A stretch of DNA of 64,000 nt, from positions 9,650,501-9,714,500 of the forward strand of contig NC_063159.1 of NCBI RefSeq assembly GCF_020921035.1, given 5' to 3'. The notes under the pieces are model-generated. The model was not told the origin of the DNA and ran no database searches. It saw only the letters and a program-made list of their open reading frames with translations. Position 1 is the stretch's first letter. Every line of letters starts with the position of its first letter. Positions 23,301 through 38,600 of the stretch are shown piece after piece. The position numbers and the translations under genes were made by a program. This stretch comes from Rhodamnia argentea. Lineage: Eukaryota > Streptophyta > Magnoliopsida > Myrtales > Myrtaceae.

Positions 23301-24598
23301 CAATAATCTCAGGTTGAATCTAATTATTAAGAAAGATCTAGTTACTATCACTGATTTTCAGTTGATGAACATTCAAAAGGCTTTTTCCTTTTCTTTCGCT
23401 GATCTGTCATGCCTTGTTTGCGCTCTCACTTTTGATATTTTTTGAGTGTGGCACCAAAGATTGCATCCTCATATTGATGCAATGTGTTTCTTTTTCCTCT
23501 AGTCTTCTGTGGATTTCATCTCACTTCCTGGATGATCACTTGATAAACTGTGTTGTTTTGGACCTTGTAGTGCGTATCCCGGTGGTTTCTTTGAATGATG
23601 AAGGGAGAGTGGTGGTGGTCTCTAAGGAACTTGAGGGTGAAAAGTTGGTTAAAGAACCTGTCAATGAAGAGAGGAGAAAACTCTCGTTGAACAGCATTCC
23701 ATTTTCCCTGACATGCATTCTTCACAAGAACTACATCTTGGCGGACCCTACTTTCGAAGAAGAGTCCATAATGGAAACGTTCATAACTGTGGTTTTGAAT
23801 TCATCTGGTCAACTTGTCTCTCTCTATAAGCCAGGTGGACCGGTTCTTGCACATACATCGGCTATTCAGGTTATTTTTCTCCTCATTCCTCATTTATTTT
23901 TTCGTTCATTTATTGTTAGAGAATTGTACTTAGAGACCCCGATTCATGCAAGTGGGACATTATCAAACAGTTAATGGCTTTAATACTGTTGTGTCAACTG
24001 CATTCTTGCTCCAACTGTATTGTGGTCTGTTTAATTATGCAAAAGTTGGATCTTGAGTTCTTTAAATTAACTTGTGGTTGGTTAGTGGCCAAGCCCAATG
24101 CGGCATGTAGAACATTCAAGAACTTGTGGAAGTTGATAAACTTCGTATACAAAAAATGGTTCAGATGATGACATGATAATCCACTCATGATTGTTTGCCA
24201 GAGCTAATAGCCTGAAGCATACGAGCAAGGCGGTGCATATTGGATAAGCAACTATTGTCTGCTTTATATACATGATTACACATATGTAGTTATTTGCTAG
24301 GATTTTGGCAGTTCCTTGGTCCATCTGGTTGATCTTTCATTTAATGTTTTCATTTCCTTGGTTTTTAAGATGAATCTATTTCCGTCCCACAGTTAAAAAA
24401 AAAAAGGGAAAAATTATGCATGAAAGGCGTATACCTTTCAACACCTTTCATATAGAGATCATAGTTTAAATGGTAGCTTTAATGTGCTGGTGGGAAATGC
24501 TGCTGTGTTTGCAGGAATGCATTGCATTGACAAAGCATAGAATGAAGGAACTTCAGGAGATTATAGATGAAGCCATTTCCATAATGGAGGTTGACTAG
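20373..24598 (+). CDS. RRP43: Exosome complex component RRP43 (EXOSC8 type; 8 coding exons, 303 aa)
   Basis: RRP43 is one of the six RNase PH-fold subunits of the eukaryotic RNA exosome ring, which threads RNA to the catalytic subunits in nucleus and cytoplasm. Exons: 20373-20532, 20638-20687, 20959-21028, 21131-21236, 22306-22372, 22567-22642, 23571-23869, 24515-24598 (912 nt). Landmarks are FRRLFPLCYFERHLSESIRP near the N-terminus, followed by DARPLKRARDT. Then come KIGST, TMLAAIKMEVMTPS, IDLKELSLVKGKAAWMAYL, DIYCLDADGALFDAALLSAV, and a C-terminal MKELQEIIDEAISIMEVD. This matches plant RRP43 (about 302 aa) throughout. Intron 4 uses a GC donor (AAG|GCACGT). A 5'UTR intron is likely at 20006-20360 (CAG|GTAACC to TTTGTAG), so transcription starts near 19.9 kb. 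No defects seen. Confidence 0.94.
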
Positions 24599-26421
24599 AA
24601 TTTGTATATGTGATTGTGACTTTTTCTGATCATTGCTGCCTTTGATGGCATTCAATCATTTTCTGTTTATTACTGGGGTTGTTAATTAAAGAGGGAAGGT
24701 CATGTGAAGCTTCTGTGTCAAATGGCTTGCTGTTTCGTTTTACTGGCGAGCTGTATTAGACTAGAAGATGGAAACATCGAGGACATTGTGGTTCAGGTGT
24801 CTTCTCGAGCTATCAAATTCCGGTTTGCTTTATAAAGAAAAAAAAATTCCGGTTTGATTGCAATCTGAATGTTTGCAATGGGCCATAAAATAGCAGGAAG
24901 ACAGGGCATGGGAGTTTTGAAAAGTTGAGCTGAGGACTGGATGGTAACTGGTTAGAAACCCGGAGTCAACTTCATTCTTCGCATGCACATGTGTTCCTCT
25001 ATTTTCCTCACTCGAAGCGATGCGCTAGGCGAAGTTGCTATTCAGGCTAAATTCTGTATAGCTAGTAGGCTCCTATTAGATTGCACTTGTGAGATCACAC
25101 AACTTAGGGTTGTGTATTGATGTCTAAAGATGAAAGTTCGACCAAAAACCAAAAAGGGCTAGGCGACGGAAGAATCGACTTTCATCCAAGGACGGCATTC
25201 CACTCGATCATCAAGACCACTTTCTCTCATCTTTGATCTTTTGATTGTTTGCATTCTTGGCATGGAGGATCTTTGGAATGGACTGTCGGCTTAGTCACTT
25301 CTCCAAGCATTTTAGCTTTGGGCATGATTTCTTCGTGAACTGGTCATTAACACAAATGCTCGTAGCATCCTGCGCACCATTCATACGCATTTGAAATCGC
25401 AGGCATTGAGCACTGTAATAAATCGATCTTCACCCTCAGATCAGGCAAAGCGGAACACTCACGTACGACCTGCTTTATCGATAGGAATCGTCTCTCTAAT
25501 ATATTTCACCAAAGCACACGATCAGAGTCTTAAGAACAAGTTGCAGAAATAAAGCGAAGAAAACAGAATGACGAAGCCATGCACAGATATCATACTCATA
25601 CCCAAGTATGCATCATGCAGCTTCTAGCTAACGGCCATCTCTCTGTCCTCCTCTTCACTTAAAAAAAAAGAAGAAGAAAAACTTCTGATTCGATATTCCC
25701 TACTGGTGGTGCTTTCTTTTCCATAAGAACTCGACAAATGCACACACATCAACTTACTCCATGGCTACCACACCGAATGATCTTGAAAAGAGCTTCTTCT
25801 CCTTCTTCCCCCGCAATAATAATCCAACACGAAACACTTGCTGCAGAAAAAAACAGAAGGAGGACTGGAAACTCCTCGGCTTATAACCAGAATGTACATA
25901 AGAAGGACTCCCCTAAGAGTAAGCGAAAAGCAAAGAAGAGGAAGAGGAAGAGAAACGAAGGTTGAGTGCCATCATGCTGCGTGCGTCCAAGCAGAGAACA
26001 TCTCTGACATTGGACCCCGATCTTGATCTTTGTTTCCAGTACGAAGGCGAGTGCGTCTGTGTGTGGGGATATATAGACGAGGAAGAAGAAGACGAAGAAG
26101 GCGGCTTAAGAGGAAATGGAACTGTGAAGTCAACCCAAAAAAAGGTGAAGATGAAGACAAAAAAAGTTTGAATTTTTATCATATTATCATCGTGAAAATG
26201 GTCGTGCGGGTGTGGGGGCGCACCGTCTGCCCCACGTGCAACTTTGTAAGAGAGGCTATGCATATGCTAATGCGTTGTTGGTCTTATCTTTTCCCCTTTC
26301 CCCTTTTTGATTCGTCAGCAATACTTTTAATTTCGTTTGCTTTCTTTTCGTATCCCAATATTGGAGCGCACACTGAGGTGAACCCCTTTAGCAATTTATA
26401 AGGAAAATCGTTCGAAACATG
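24599..26421. other. Intergenic region downstream of RRP43
   Basis: It begins with the RRP43 3'UTR. Further on, a minus-strand TATA-like tatatatcccc (near 26066-26076) precedes two very short minus-strand ORFs (MSEMFSAWTHAA and MALNLRFSSSSSSLLFAYS) in a Ser/Arg-biased low-complexity block at 25850-26110. That could be a non-coding transcript or an upstream-ORF leader, but nothing coding follows. Confidence 0.35.
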
Positions 26422-26753
26422 CTAAATCTATTGCACTTTGGCCAGTTCAATATCAAATTATTATCACGTTTTGTCAATAGAGTCTATATGGCCAATTTTA
26501 GCAAAGAATAAAATAATAATATATAAATAAATAAGTTATAAAAAAAAAAAGGAAGAAGTAAAGAAAACAATAAAAGTAGAAAATTATACAAAAAAAATCA
26601 AAATTTTTTAGCCAAATGAGTCCTCGCCTATGGCCGACGAGGGTCGCCCAACCGTTGTGAAATTTGGTTAAAAAAGGGGAAAAAAATAAAAATTTATAAA
26701 AAATCAACTTTTAAAAAAAAGTAAAAAATTACGCACGTCAATACCGACCGTCC

Positions 26754-27377
26754 CGTAATGACCGGATCCGACGAGGGCGGGGAGTCGTCGCCGGGGCTAG
26801 AGAATCTGGACAAGGAAAGGCTCATGGTAGGCTTTTAGGGTGGCGAAGGGGGCATGAATGAATTGCACTGTGCACTAGAGAAAGAGGCGCCTTCTGATGT
26901 AATGACGTAGTGGCAACATTTAATTTTAAAACTCTAAAGTTAAGCATGCTCGGGTGGAAGCACTTCGGGATAAGTGACCTCCTATAAAGATGCTCACATG
27001 TACACCAAAGGACAAAACCATGAGACTTGATGTGAGACGGGCCAAAACGAACAATATCTCGGTGAGTTAATCTAAGATATCACAATATGGTATCGAGTGG
27101 GACTCCCTCCAAGTAGGTGTGTGGTTCGGAGACGAATTAGGTAGAATCTAGTGCACTTGTAACTATCCGGTTCGACGAGGGCGGGGAGTGATCGCTGGAG
27201 CTTTTGACATAACGACAACGGTCAACTTTGGAACTCCGTGCTCAGGTGAGAGCACTCTCGGGATGGATGACCTCTTGGGAAGATGCTCACATACACGCAA
27301 AAGGGCAAAATCGTGAGGCTCGATATAGGACGAGTCAAAGCGGACAATACCTCAATGAGTTAATCCAAGATATCACA
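26754..27377 (+). mobile_element. Cassandra-type TRIM retrotransposon with 5S rRNA-like LTRs
   Basis: Two LTR-like copies, about 26754-27084 and 27158-27377, each contain a segment like the 3' half of 5S rRNA, with the Pol III internal promoter boxes. The first (26930-27003) reads aaagttaagcatgctcggg, then cttcgggataagtgacctcc. The second (27227-27300) reads actccgtgctcagg, then gggatggatgacctcttggg. Both copies share gacgagggcggggagt near the start and (c)aagatatcaca at the end. Directly after LTR 1 is tggtatcgagtgggac (27088-27103), a tRNA-Met type primer-binding site. The internal domain is only about 70 bp and non-coding, as expected of Cassandra. LTR 1 carries roughly 90 bp not present in LTR 2. 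Clear target-site duplications were not found. Confidence 0.82.
26930..27003 (+). other. 5S rRNA-like domain of TRIM LTR 1
   Basis: It resembles the A-box, intermediate element and C-box half of a plant 5S gene, but the surrounding LTR context and the missing 5' half show it is not a working 5S rRNA gene. A second, separately diverged copy lies at 27227-27300. Confidence 0.75.
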
Positions 27378-27542
27378 CATCCTACGTGACACTATTAGGA
27401 TTCATGTCAACAATTTCCTACTAAAATAATTGCTGAAATGTCTGAATGAACTCAATTGACAAAAGGTAAAAAGAGATTTAGGATTCAATTGGCAAAATTA
27501 AAAAATTTATAATTGAATTGGCCAAAGCGCAAATAGATTTAG

Positions 27543-28383
27543 GTCCTTTTGGACAATTTTCCTGCAGCTTTTATGTTCATCTCTCTCCTTGAAGATTTGA
27601 ATTTGAATGCATTCGTCATGGAGTGCCTCAATAAATGGGCAGCCCGAGTCCAGATCGTGTTCAATAGGGTCTTGAATCGGTGCAGGCCGATTTGAGCACG
27701 CGGGCAACAGTTTCGGCTTTGCAAAATGAATTTGATCGACAAGCCGTTCAATCCGGCCTATCCAAGCAATTTCTCGGGCCGAAGCGCACATCGGGGTCTC
27801 TTCGATGCCTTCGCCGTTCAAACGGCGCATCGAGGACAGGAGCGTCTCGAGCTCGAGCTCGCGCTCGGCCTAGGGTTGATTCAATCATGAGCTGATCTTA
27901 TAGTCATCCTCGTGAGGTGATCTTCATATCATGTACACAAAGTTCATCTCTCAACCTGACCCGGGCAGATATCCAAAGCGTTTGGCAATTGTGTATAATT
28001 ACGATTAGACCCTCTCCAGCAATCTTGAGTCCCAATGGTCTCACAGGTCAACGTGGGGTCAAGGTCGGACACTATGGCGTAACGGCGTTCCAACGGTCTC
28101 TAACAAGAAGGCGCCATTCTAGACAAAACAAAAACCAACAACTAATTTCCACAAAAGAACAACTAATTTTCAAAAAACTGCCCCCTTCCCACAACTAATT
28201 TTCAAAAACTGCCCCTTCCATTCTCTCCCTTCCTCCTTCTCTCTCTCTCTCTCCATCTCTGGAGCTAAAAGGAGTCTCCGGTGTTCAGATCTTCCCTCCC
28301 ATGGGTTGTTTCGTAATTAGGTGATCAAGAGTACTTGAATCAAGAACCGAAAAACAAAAGAAAAAGAGAGAACTTGGAATCCC
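27543..28383. other. Upstream region and 5'UTR of the CDPK gene
   Basis: A CT-rich stretch at 28218-28260 (ctctctctctctctcc) is a typical pyrimidine patch near a plant start site. It also holds two near-identical aactaattt-(t)cc/aaaaactgcccc phrases (28139-28215). A 7-codon upstream ORF lies at 28301-28324 (separate entry). I see no gene in 27543-28130. Confidence 0.45.
28301..28324 (+). promoter_or_regulatory. Upstream ORF in the CDPK leader (7 codons)
   Basis: ATG GGT TGT TTC GTA ATT AGG TGA encodes MGCFVIR. Its start context (tcccATGGG) is nearly the same as that of the main start at 28384 (tcccATGGG), so ribosomes could initiate here. Whether it lies in the mature leader depends on the transcription start, which is not known. 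Confidence 0.4.
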
Positions 28384-31240
<2,857 letters not shown>

Positions 31241-32667
31241 AAGATGTTCCACCCGTGGCTTCTCTATCTGATCCAGATGAACCGAGAAGAAACAAAATCC
31301 AGGTCTCAGTGTTGGGAAGGTGGCAATATAGAAGAAGATCATTGCATTGGTTTGCTAATATGGGGACATAAATGCTGTGAAAATTTTGAAGAAATGGGGG
31401 CTAAACAGTGAGATTCTTACTGCTTGACGTTCGAATTCTTCTTTTCTCCCCCTAATTAAAGGGAAAATCAATTGAAGCTACTGATCATAGTTGGCTTGCA
31501 ATGCCTGCCTTGATCACAACCACATATGGCGGCAATCTGACAATCTCCATGAGCAGATGCTATACCCAAAATATGGCTTTTGGTGTGAAAAGCAGAACAA
31601 TACCATCGTGAAGTTGCATTAGCTCACAAATCTCACACCATAGTATACTGGGTCTTTTAGCTCATATCGAGTAAAACCGCCGCAAGTCGAATAACGTAAA
31701 CTCAATTCACCTCTTGGGCCCCTCCATAGATTATGTGATACCTGCTATGGTTTAGGCAGACTATATTGAATGATTTCAGCTAGGCGTATATCAAATACAC
31801 TGACCAAACGAACATTTAGATTTACTCATATAGACCCAAATTTTAACTCGGATAACTTGAATATTGCAAATAAATTATGGTAAATTACCCTATATGCTTC
31901 CTAACATTCAAATAAGCTTCATAAGAGACTCATCCAAGCTTCAGAGCTGCTATTGCCGTTGTTCACAAACTTGTCTTCACGTTTCCATAAAAGAGTAAAT
32001 TACTTTGTCACGTAATGTATGCCCATGAACCAATATGTGCTTGTCGATTGTGCATGTTCCAATGAAGAGTGCAATTCTACTTCGGAAAAATTCTCCGTTT
32101 GCAAGACATCGTACACAAGCAGCAGCAGCAGCATCCTCACGGTTTTGCGAACTGTCTTAGTGAGCCCCTACGTATCAAACAGAATACGAACTCTGGAGCA
32201 ATTCCTTTCCAAAAAGGATCAGACGAGCTCAAATAAACGAAGTGATGCTTCGAAATAGAAGACAAAATGAGCACATTTGCCTTTGACTTCCAGCAGCAAA
32301 TAGATAAAATATTTAAATGATCGGTAAGAGTTACTATTTCTTTTTTCTTTGCCAACATAATACAGTACCCATAATGAAACCCTACAGCCTATATACATGG
32401 ACCGGCATTATAAGCCGCAGCCATCAACACACACCAAGATTAAACACAGGCCAAAAGCTGCTGCTGCTGCTGCTGCTGCTTGAATGCCCCAGCACACTAA
32501 GACAACAGTTGAGCCTCCTAATAATTGATTGTCACTGGCAACTTGAACGATTCATACCAAGAATCCCTTTATAGGACACCGCCCGTGCGCTTGAACTGGT
32601 TCCCCGATCATGAAGTTGTGTTTCAGGTTAAAACCATCTTTCTTTGTAAATTTTCCGGTCACTGCTT
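31241..32667. other. Tail-to-tail intergenic region between CDPK and ARIADNE genes
   Basis: Both genes end towards this stretch, so it holds their 3'UTRs and terminators. A (CTG)8-like microsatellite lies at 32458-32480, and a short (cag)n run near 32118-32131. No further gene is seen. Confidence 0.5.
32458..32480. repeat. (CTG)n trinucleotide repeat
   Basis: About eight CTG units, probably in the 3'UTR or just downstream of the ARIADNE-like gene (minus strand, where it reads CAG). Confidence 0.9.
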
Positions 32668-35600
32668 TCATCGGCGATGCTGGCACATCTTGCAAGTGGT
32701 TGCAGATCTAGCATTAGCATAAGTGCATTGGTCGCAGGACCAGTGAGATGCATCATCGGTTCGGCTGCAACCAGCGCGAGTGCTGGCAATTCCCTTTCCC
32801 CTTCCACCACCTCTACTTGCCTTGCTGCTCCCTCCATTCTTAGAGCTCGCTGCCCTGCTGCAACCGCCATGGGACTCCACATCTGATAGCCCATTCTCCA
32901 ATGCTCTCACGAGGTTCTCAAAGTAGTTTCTGGTCACACTGTTCGACAAAAACAGATGTAAGAAATTTAAACGCATGTATATTTGCACGCATTGACACTA
33001 CTCCAGAGGCTATAAAGAAAAGTGTCTACACAAACGTCATTGCAGCTAAAGCAAACAGGGCCACCAATCTTTTAGTCACAGGAGATGCACATCTTTGCAA
33101 TGGGAAATCAGCTCTAAGAATCTTGTTTCCCCTAATACTCGATAAACTTAAAAAAAATAAAATAAAATAAAAAAGTTCAACAGCATGATAAAAACCAACC
33201 AATGCTATATGCACTGGAAGATCATAATCTTGGTAAGTCCACTCTCCAGGTTTGACTTTCGAATCAACGCTCTTTTTAGGTTAAAAATCCAGTCAAAAAG
33301 AACAAGTGAGAATGCTTTTGGCTCAAACAGGCTTTTAATATACATGTGCAGAGTCAATATTATTCCATAAAGTAAACTTGAAAGCTTGACAATAAAGAGC
33401 AGGATTAGGAGATAGGAATGCTATGCTCAGGATGAGTCATGAACTTCACCAGAAACTTTTCACTTTGTCTATCAAGCCAAAAAAAAGATTCTGCAGGAAT
33501 ATCATATGCACTCTAATTTATCAGGAAGCAGCTGCTCATTGGTACATGTCATCCTCTCTATAGAAATGATAAGGCATATTTTTGAATGAAAGGAAACGTA
33601 ATCACCAATTCCAATTCTAGTGTTCTCATGTGCTATTCATGAATGGAATTGGCAGGCATTCTCTTATATGACAGAATGCCTATCCCCCCTCCCTCCTCCT
33701 TTACCTAACACTTTGATTCCAACTGTAGAATTACTTTTTGCCGCTTCATTATGGATATCTAGGGACTCAAGTCTTTATAAAATTGACTGTACACAATTCT
33801 AATCTGTACCTGACAATATGTTTGCTCAAACTAATTACCACAATTGAATCTAACAACGAGATACCTGGTAAGTCCAGCTAACTTGGTGCGGAAGTCATTA
33901 AAGTTACTAGAAGGACTCTCATCATCAAGGAACTGGTGAAGTTCCTTCTCTGCGCACTGATGAAGCCTTTCCAATCCGGACTCCGCCTCACCTGGTCAAG
34001 AAACCAATTCATGTAAGTAATTAGGAAAACAAAAAGGATATGCATGGCCATTGTATGTCTGCAATACTACTCTCCAATACAAACCTTGCAAGTACTCAAA
34101 AAACTGTTTCTTAGCATGTTCATATTCCGCCAGATAATAACCATATGCATAAGTCCACTTGAGCACTCGCCTACACTCAACTATCTGCAAACATCAAACG
34201 AGCCTAATTTAGATTCACAGAAGCAGGTCAGGATAAAAATCAAAGCACTTCATCGGATTTTAACCTAAATAAGCTGTATTTACATCCCAATTGACAATCA
34301 CATCATTCATATTTAAGTTGAATTAAGTAACATAAAGTTTGAAATAACCTGTTGCCAGGCCTCTATGATGAACTTCAACTGTGACTCTGGCTGGCATTGT
34401 GCGTCACTAAGAATATCGAGCTGACAAGAAGAAGAAAAGGAAAAACTTTATTTAGACGAGCAAAAGGTGGGCCAGCAGCACAACATAATTAATCCAGATG
34501 AATAGAAAAGAAGCCATGCATCTTGCTTCCTATCACAAGAAAACAAAGCGATCTTTGTCAATTAAACAGCTGAAGCAGTTTATGGCAACTCAACCTGCCC
34601 AGTTGCCACTCAGCATCAACATATCACACAGCATCAACATATTTACCCTGTATAGATTCTTCTGCCAGACACAAGTGCAATCATTTGTTTACTCAATACC
34701 CATGGTTGTCAGACTAAATTTTAGCCCAAGTACAAAGAGGCAAACACATAAAGAAGCAAAAATTCTCCCTGGTCTTGTAGCACTCCATAGTACAGCAAAT
34801 TGAACCTACAGATCTATTTCTGCAGAAGTTTCAACCAGAATCCATTTGCCAAAAAAAAACTCTTAAGCGATATTATTAATTAAGAGAAAACTTGACCGTT
34901 AATGATAGGCTAAAAAGATCATATAATGTTTATTAAAGTTGTTATTCGTACTATAACCACATCTTACTCTTTGAAATTAGGCATCTGTTCATTCTCTTTC
35001 CTGGTAAGTATCGGTCTGTTGACAATATGAACAACAAAATGCGAAATAATAACCGCAAACGCTGGAACTTTATTAACTTAATTATATTTAAAGGACAGAT
35101 CACAGTACAAAATCGTGGCATGGATTGTTAAAAAACTAAATCAATTAAAACACGGGCCATTTTTTTCTTCCAATGTGACTCAACAATCAATTCACGAACA
35201 GCAAGATTCCATGATCCGAATAGACTCAACAGATGACTAACTATCACCGACCCAATTTTCAGTACACACCCTTTAAGAGGCTCAAGGAAGGAAAAGATCC
35301 CTATTACAACTTTCTTCTCAGGCATAGGATCAAAGCAAAGACAAATGGAAGAAACCACAAATGACCCTCCTTACAACTTTTTGGCTAGTGCGGATAGAGG
35401 AAGAAAAAGAGTGATTCAAGGGTCTACAAAGTGATTTTGCAGATATAGAGGAGCCTTAGTACTTGGCCACTAACATAATTAAAACCAGAAAGCAAGATAG
35501 ACCGAGATAGATTTCTTATATAGAGTAGATAATTTCCTCTGTACCACTTACATTAAATTTTGCATCTTAACAATAAACAAAAAGAAGAGAGTAAAAACAA

Positions 35601-38600
35601 TGACAAGATGGCACCTAGGGAAAAATTTGACATTTAATTCAAAATTTTGTTATTTAGACTTCACAAGTCATGTATTAACGGTACAGAAAGATTAAACAAC
35701 AAGAGGATAAGCTTAGGCATCAGCCATGTGATAACAACGACGGTAGGAAACATTATGCTCAACAGGGACCCAACAGCACCTATATCAAAGCTGAAGTTAG
35801 GCTATGTTTAGAAATGATGGAGAGGGAGAGCGAAGAGGCATGGAAACTGAGAGGGCAGCATGGAAAATGGGGTTAAAAACTTTTGTGGTGGAGAATCTCA
35901 AATTCAAATCCATCCCCACATCAACCATTAATCCCACCACCCTCTCTGTTCTCTTCTTTTTCCCCATTCAAACAAAGTTTGGCCTTCAGGTTAGTCTATG
36001 AATCGGATCACTCAGACATAGATATGCCACCATCATCAGAGGGCTATATGCATGACTCGATCCCAAGCATCTAGATAGGAGAATAAGAGCATTCACCAGC
36101 CCTTTGGGGGTTGTAAACATATAGTTGTGATCAGCAAAGAGAGGATACAAAAATGGTGGATATCTTTTATCAGGAAACTTGCACAGCCTACAACCAGGCA
36201 TCCCTGTATCGACCAAAACATTATGTTTTCATTTGAACATGAACTTGTCATACAAGCAAGTATCAACTGAAGCCAAAGCCATGGCTCCTAAAATTTGCCG
36301 TGATATGCTCAGTAAATGTATGTCGTCAAGGAATCTAGAGTAAGGAAAATAAAAGACACCTACTGCAGCTATCCATTGCAGCTATAGCTAACGAGTCAAA
36401 TACCGATGCTTCAAGTATACAAGAAACATCAAGCACCAATCTCTCTATTCCCACTTCTGTAAAAAGCATGATTACAGCTGAGTTGAAGGGAACTTACATG
36501 GACAGTTTGCATTTGATGTAAATCAGCAAGAGCTTTCTGCCTTGACTGCAAAAGAGGGAGAGATTTCGCATATAAGAAAGACAAACATCAGCCATGTCTA
36601 TGTACAATAATGCTTCATTTGCAATGGGCAGGGAAAGAAAAGTCAATGAAAAAATTGGAAAAATAGAAATTTCCCTCTCTTCTCCTTCTTAAAGAAATCC
36701 GAAAAAATTGCGGTAGTTTTCCATGTAGAGGGACACATCTTGTTCAATTACCAAGTATAATAAGAAATCTTCAAAAAATCTGTCAAGCCCCAAATAAGGG
36801 AGAACCTTGAGAAATGACTTTAAATAAATTAGTCTAAACAATACCTTCCAAGAGATGGATAGAGAGAACTATATAATTAGGTTTTCCCTCAGCTTCTGGG
36901 GGAAAAAAATCACACACTACACAGGAGCTCTCAATTCCTTTTCTTTTTTCTTCAACTACTACACAGAACCCAGACAAATCGACCGCAATAAGCAAAGACT
37001 ATGTGACAATTTCAGAAGCAAGTTTTCCTTTGCATCTCTATACAAGGCAGTATGGGCAAATACAATATCAACTCTTGAGGCACAAAACAGAGTTAAGTCT
37101 TTACAAAAGCATCAGAAGAAATCATTGTAATTCCACTGTGATTCCCTGTTGTTAATCCCATTATATCCTGATAACCAAACATGGACTCGGGAAAATCAAC
37201 AGTTTATACAAGAACAAAAGTGCGCAATCAATTCTGGTTTTCAACATCATCTATTTTCTTGCTTTCCTTTTTAGTTCTTTTGAAACACAAAAACAAAAAA
37301 TTTATTTTCTCTCTAATCCTTCCTTCAGCCTATTTCATACTCAATTATATAATTGAGAAGAAAATGAAAGGAACTTATCTAGACATTCATCAACAACATC
37401 ACAAATGGGAATAAACTAAGGTTGTCAAGGAAACAGAAGGGTTTTAGATCAGGTTCATTTAACATCTGAAACCAGCAATAGAATTTTTTAGATAATATGG
37501 CTACGGAGAAAGGCAAAGGGAAAGCGAAACATAGACAATGTTGTTAAACCCAGAAAACCAGGGAGAGATTTACTACTTACAGATTGATTACTCGCCCATC
37601 GTTCATAATAATGAGTATATCGCTCCAATGAGTTTTTCGCCATCTCTCTTCTTCTCTCAGCCTCATCATACTGCAAAACGGTATTTTCACAGGACCAAAA
37701 CCAACAATGTTAGTTCCATGGTGTTCATATGACTTTACCCGAGAAGGGCAAAAGTTTTTCAATTCCTACCGCTCCCTCTTGTTTAGCTGCCTCATAACGA
37801 TTGCAAGCATAGAATCCACCAGTTCTCTCCCCGTGATCAGTCCATGCACCCAGACAGAGCCTGTTTGAACAGATAATATAAAACAAGTAAGATGTGTACA
37901 ATACCGGTTCCAAGAGAATCACATTGTTCACAATAAGAATAGACCCAGCAAAAAAGAGGACAAAAAAAAAATGCAGTATTTAGAAGAAAGTAACCTTACC
38001 AGCAGAACTCAAATTTACAAGGAGGTGTACATGTCATATGCATACACCCTTGGTTTTTCTCTATTGGACGCTTACACTTGGGACAAGGCTTTGAATTGGC
38101 TAGAATCCTGCATATCATCTCATATCCGTTAGGAAAGCAGAGCAAGAACCACAAATTCTCACATAATGACATTTCCGGACACCTGAATCACAATTTCAGT
38201 TCAGTCTTTCTCAAAATTTTCCATCCAAATGAAGAAAATAAGGCAAAAATTGCAGGGAGCATGACTGTCCAAATTCATTCTCAAAGGCAAACATGAGGTA
38301 GGATTACCCAACATATCACACGAGACAAACAGTCATATTCTTCCAGACAATGTAAAACCTTAGCTCTATCATGTCATCCCACTTTAACAGAACATATTGC
38401 CACAATAAATCATTAAAGATGCAAACAACCGGCCAGACTAGGTTAATCAAACTTTTGCAGGTCCCATCATAAATTCTCTACAGGCCAATCTTATTTATAG
38501 AAAAGAGCTTCAACTCCATTCACTCAGGTTGTCAACATGTCACCGACAACTTTACAACTAACAAACTCTCCAAACCTAATTTCCATAATGAACCACCTGC

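Larger units (their letters stand above)
26422..27542. repeat. Pair of inverted repeats (about 36 bp) enclosing the TRIM element
   Basis: The left arm at 26422-26457 (ctaaatctattgcactttgg...) and the reverse complement of the right arm at 27507-27542 (ctaaatctatttgcgctttg...) agree at most positions over 36 bp. The arms are 1.1 kb apart. This is the arrangement of a fold-back or MITE-like element, or of two opposed copies of one repeat. The outer boundaries and a target duplication were not resolved. Confidence 0.55.

Noticed and set aside
23414..23974. 186-residue plus ORF taken whole as a gene
   Set aside because: Only 23571-23869 is RRP43 exon 7; the ends are intron sequence, shown by the splice sites and conserved protein on either side.
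26930..27300. Functional 5S rRNA genes
   Set aside because: Only the 3' half is present and it is embedded in LTRs with a primer-binding site, so it belongs to a TRIM retrotransposon.
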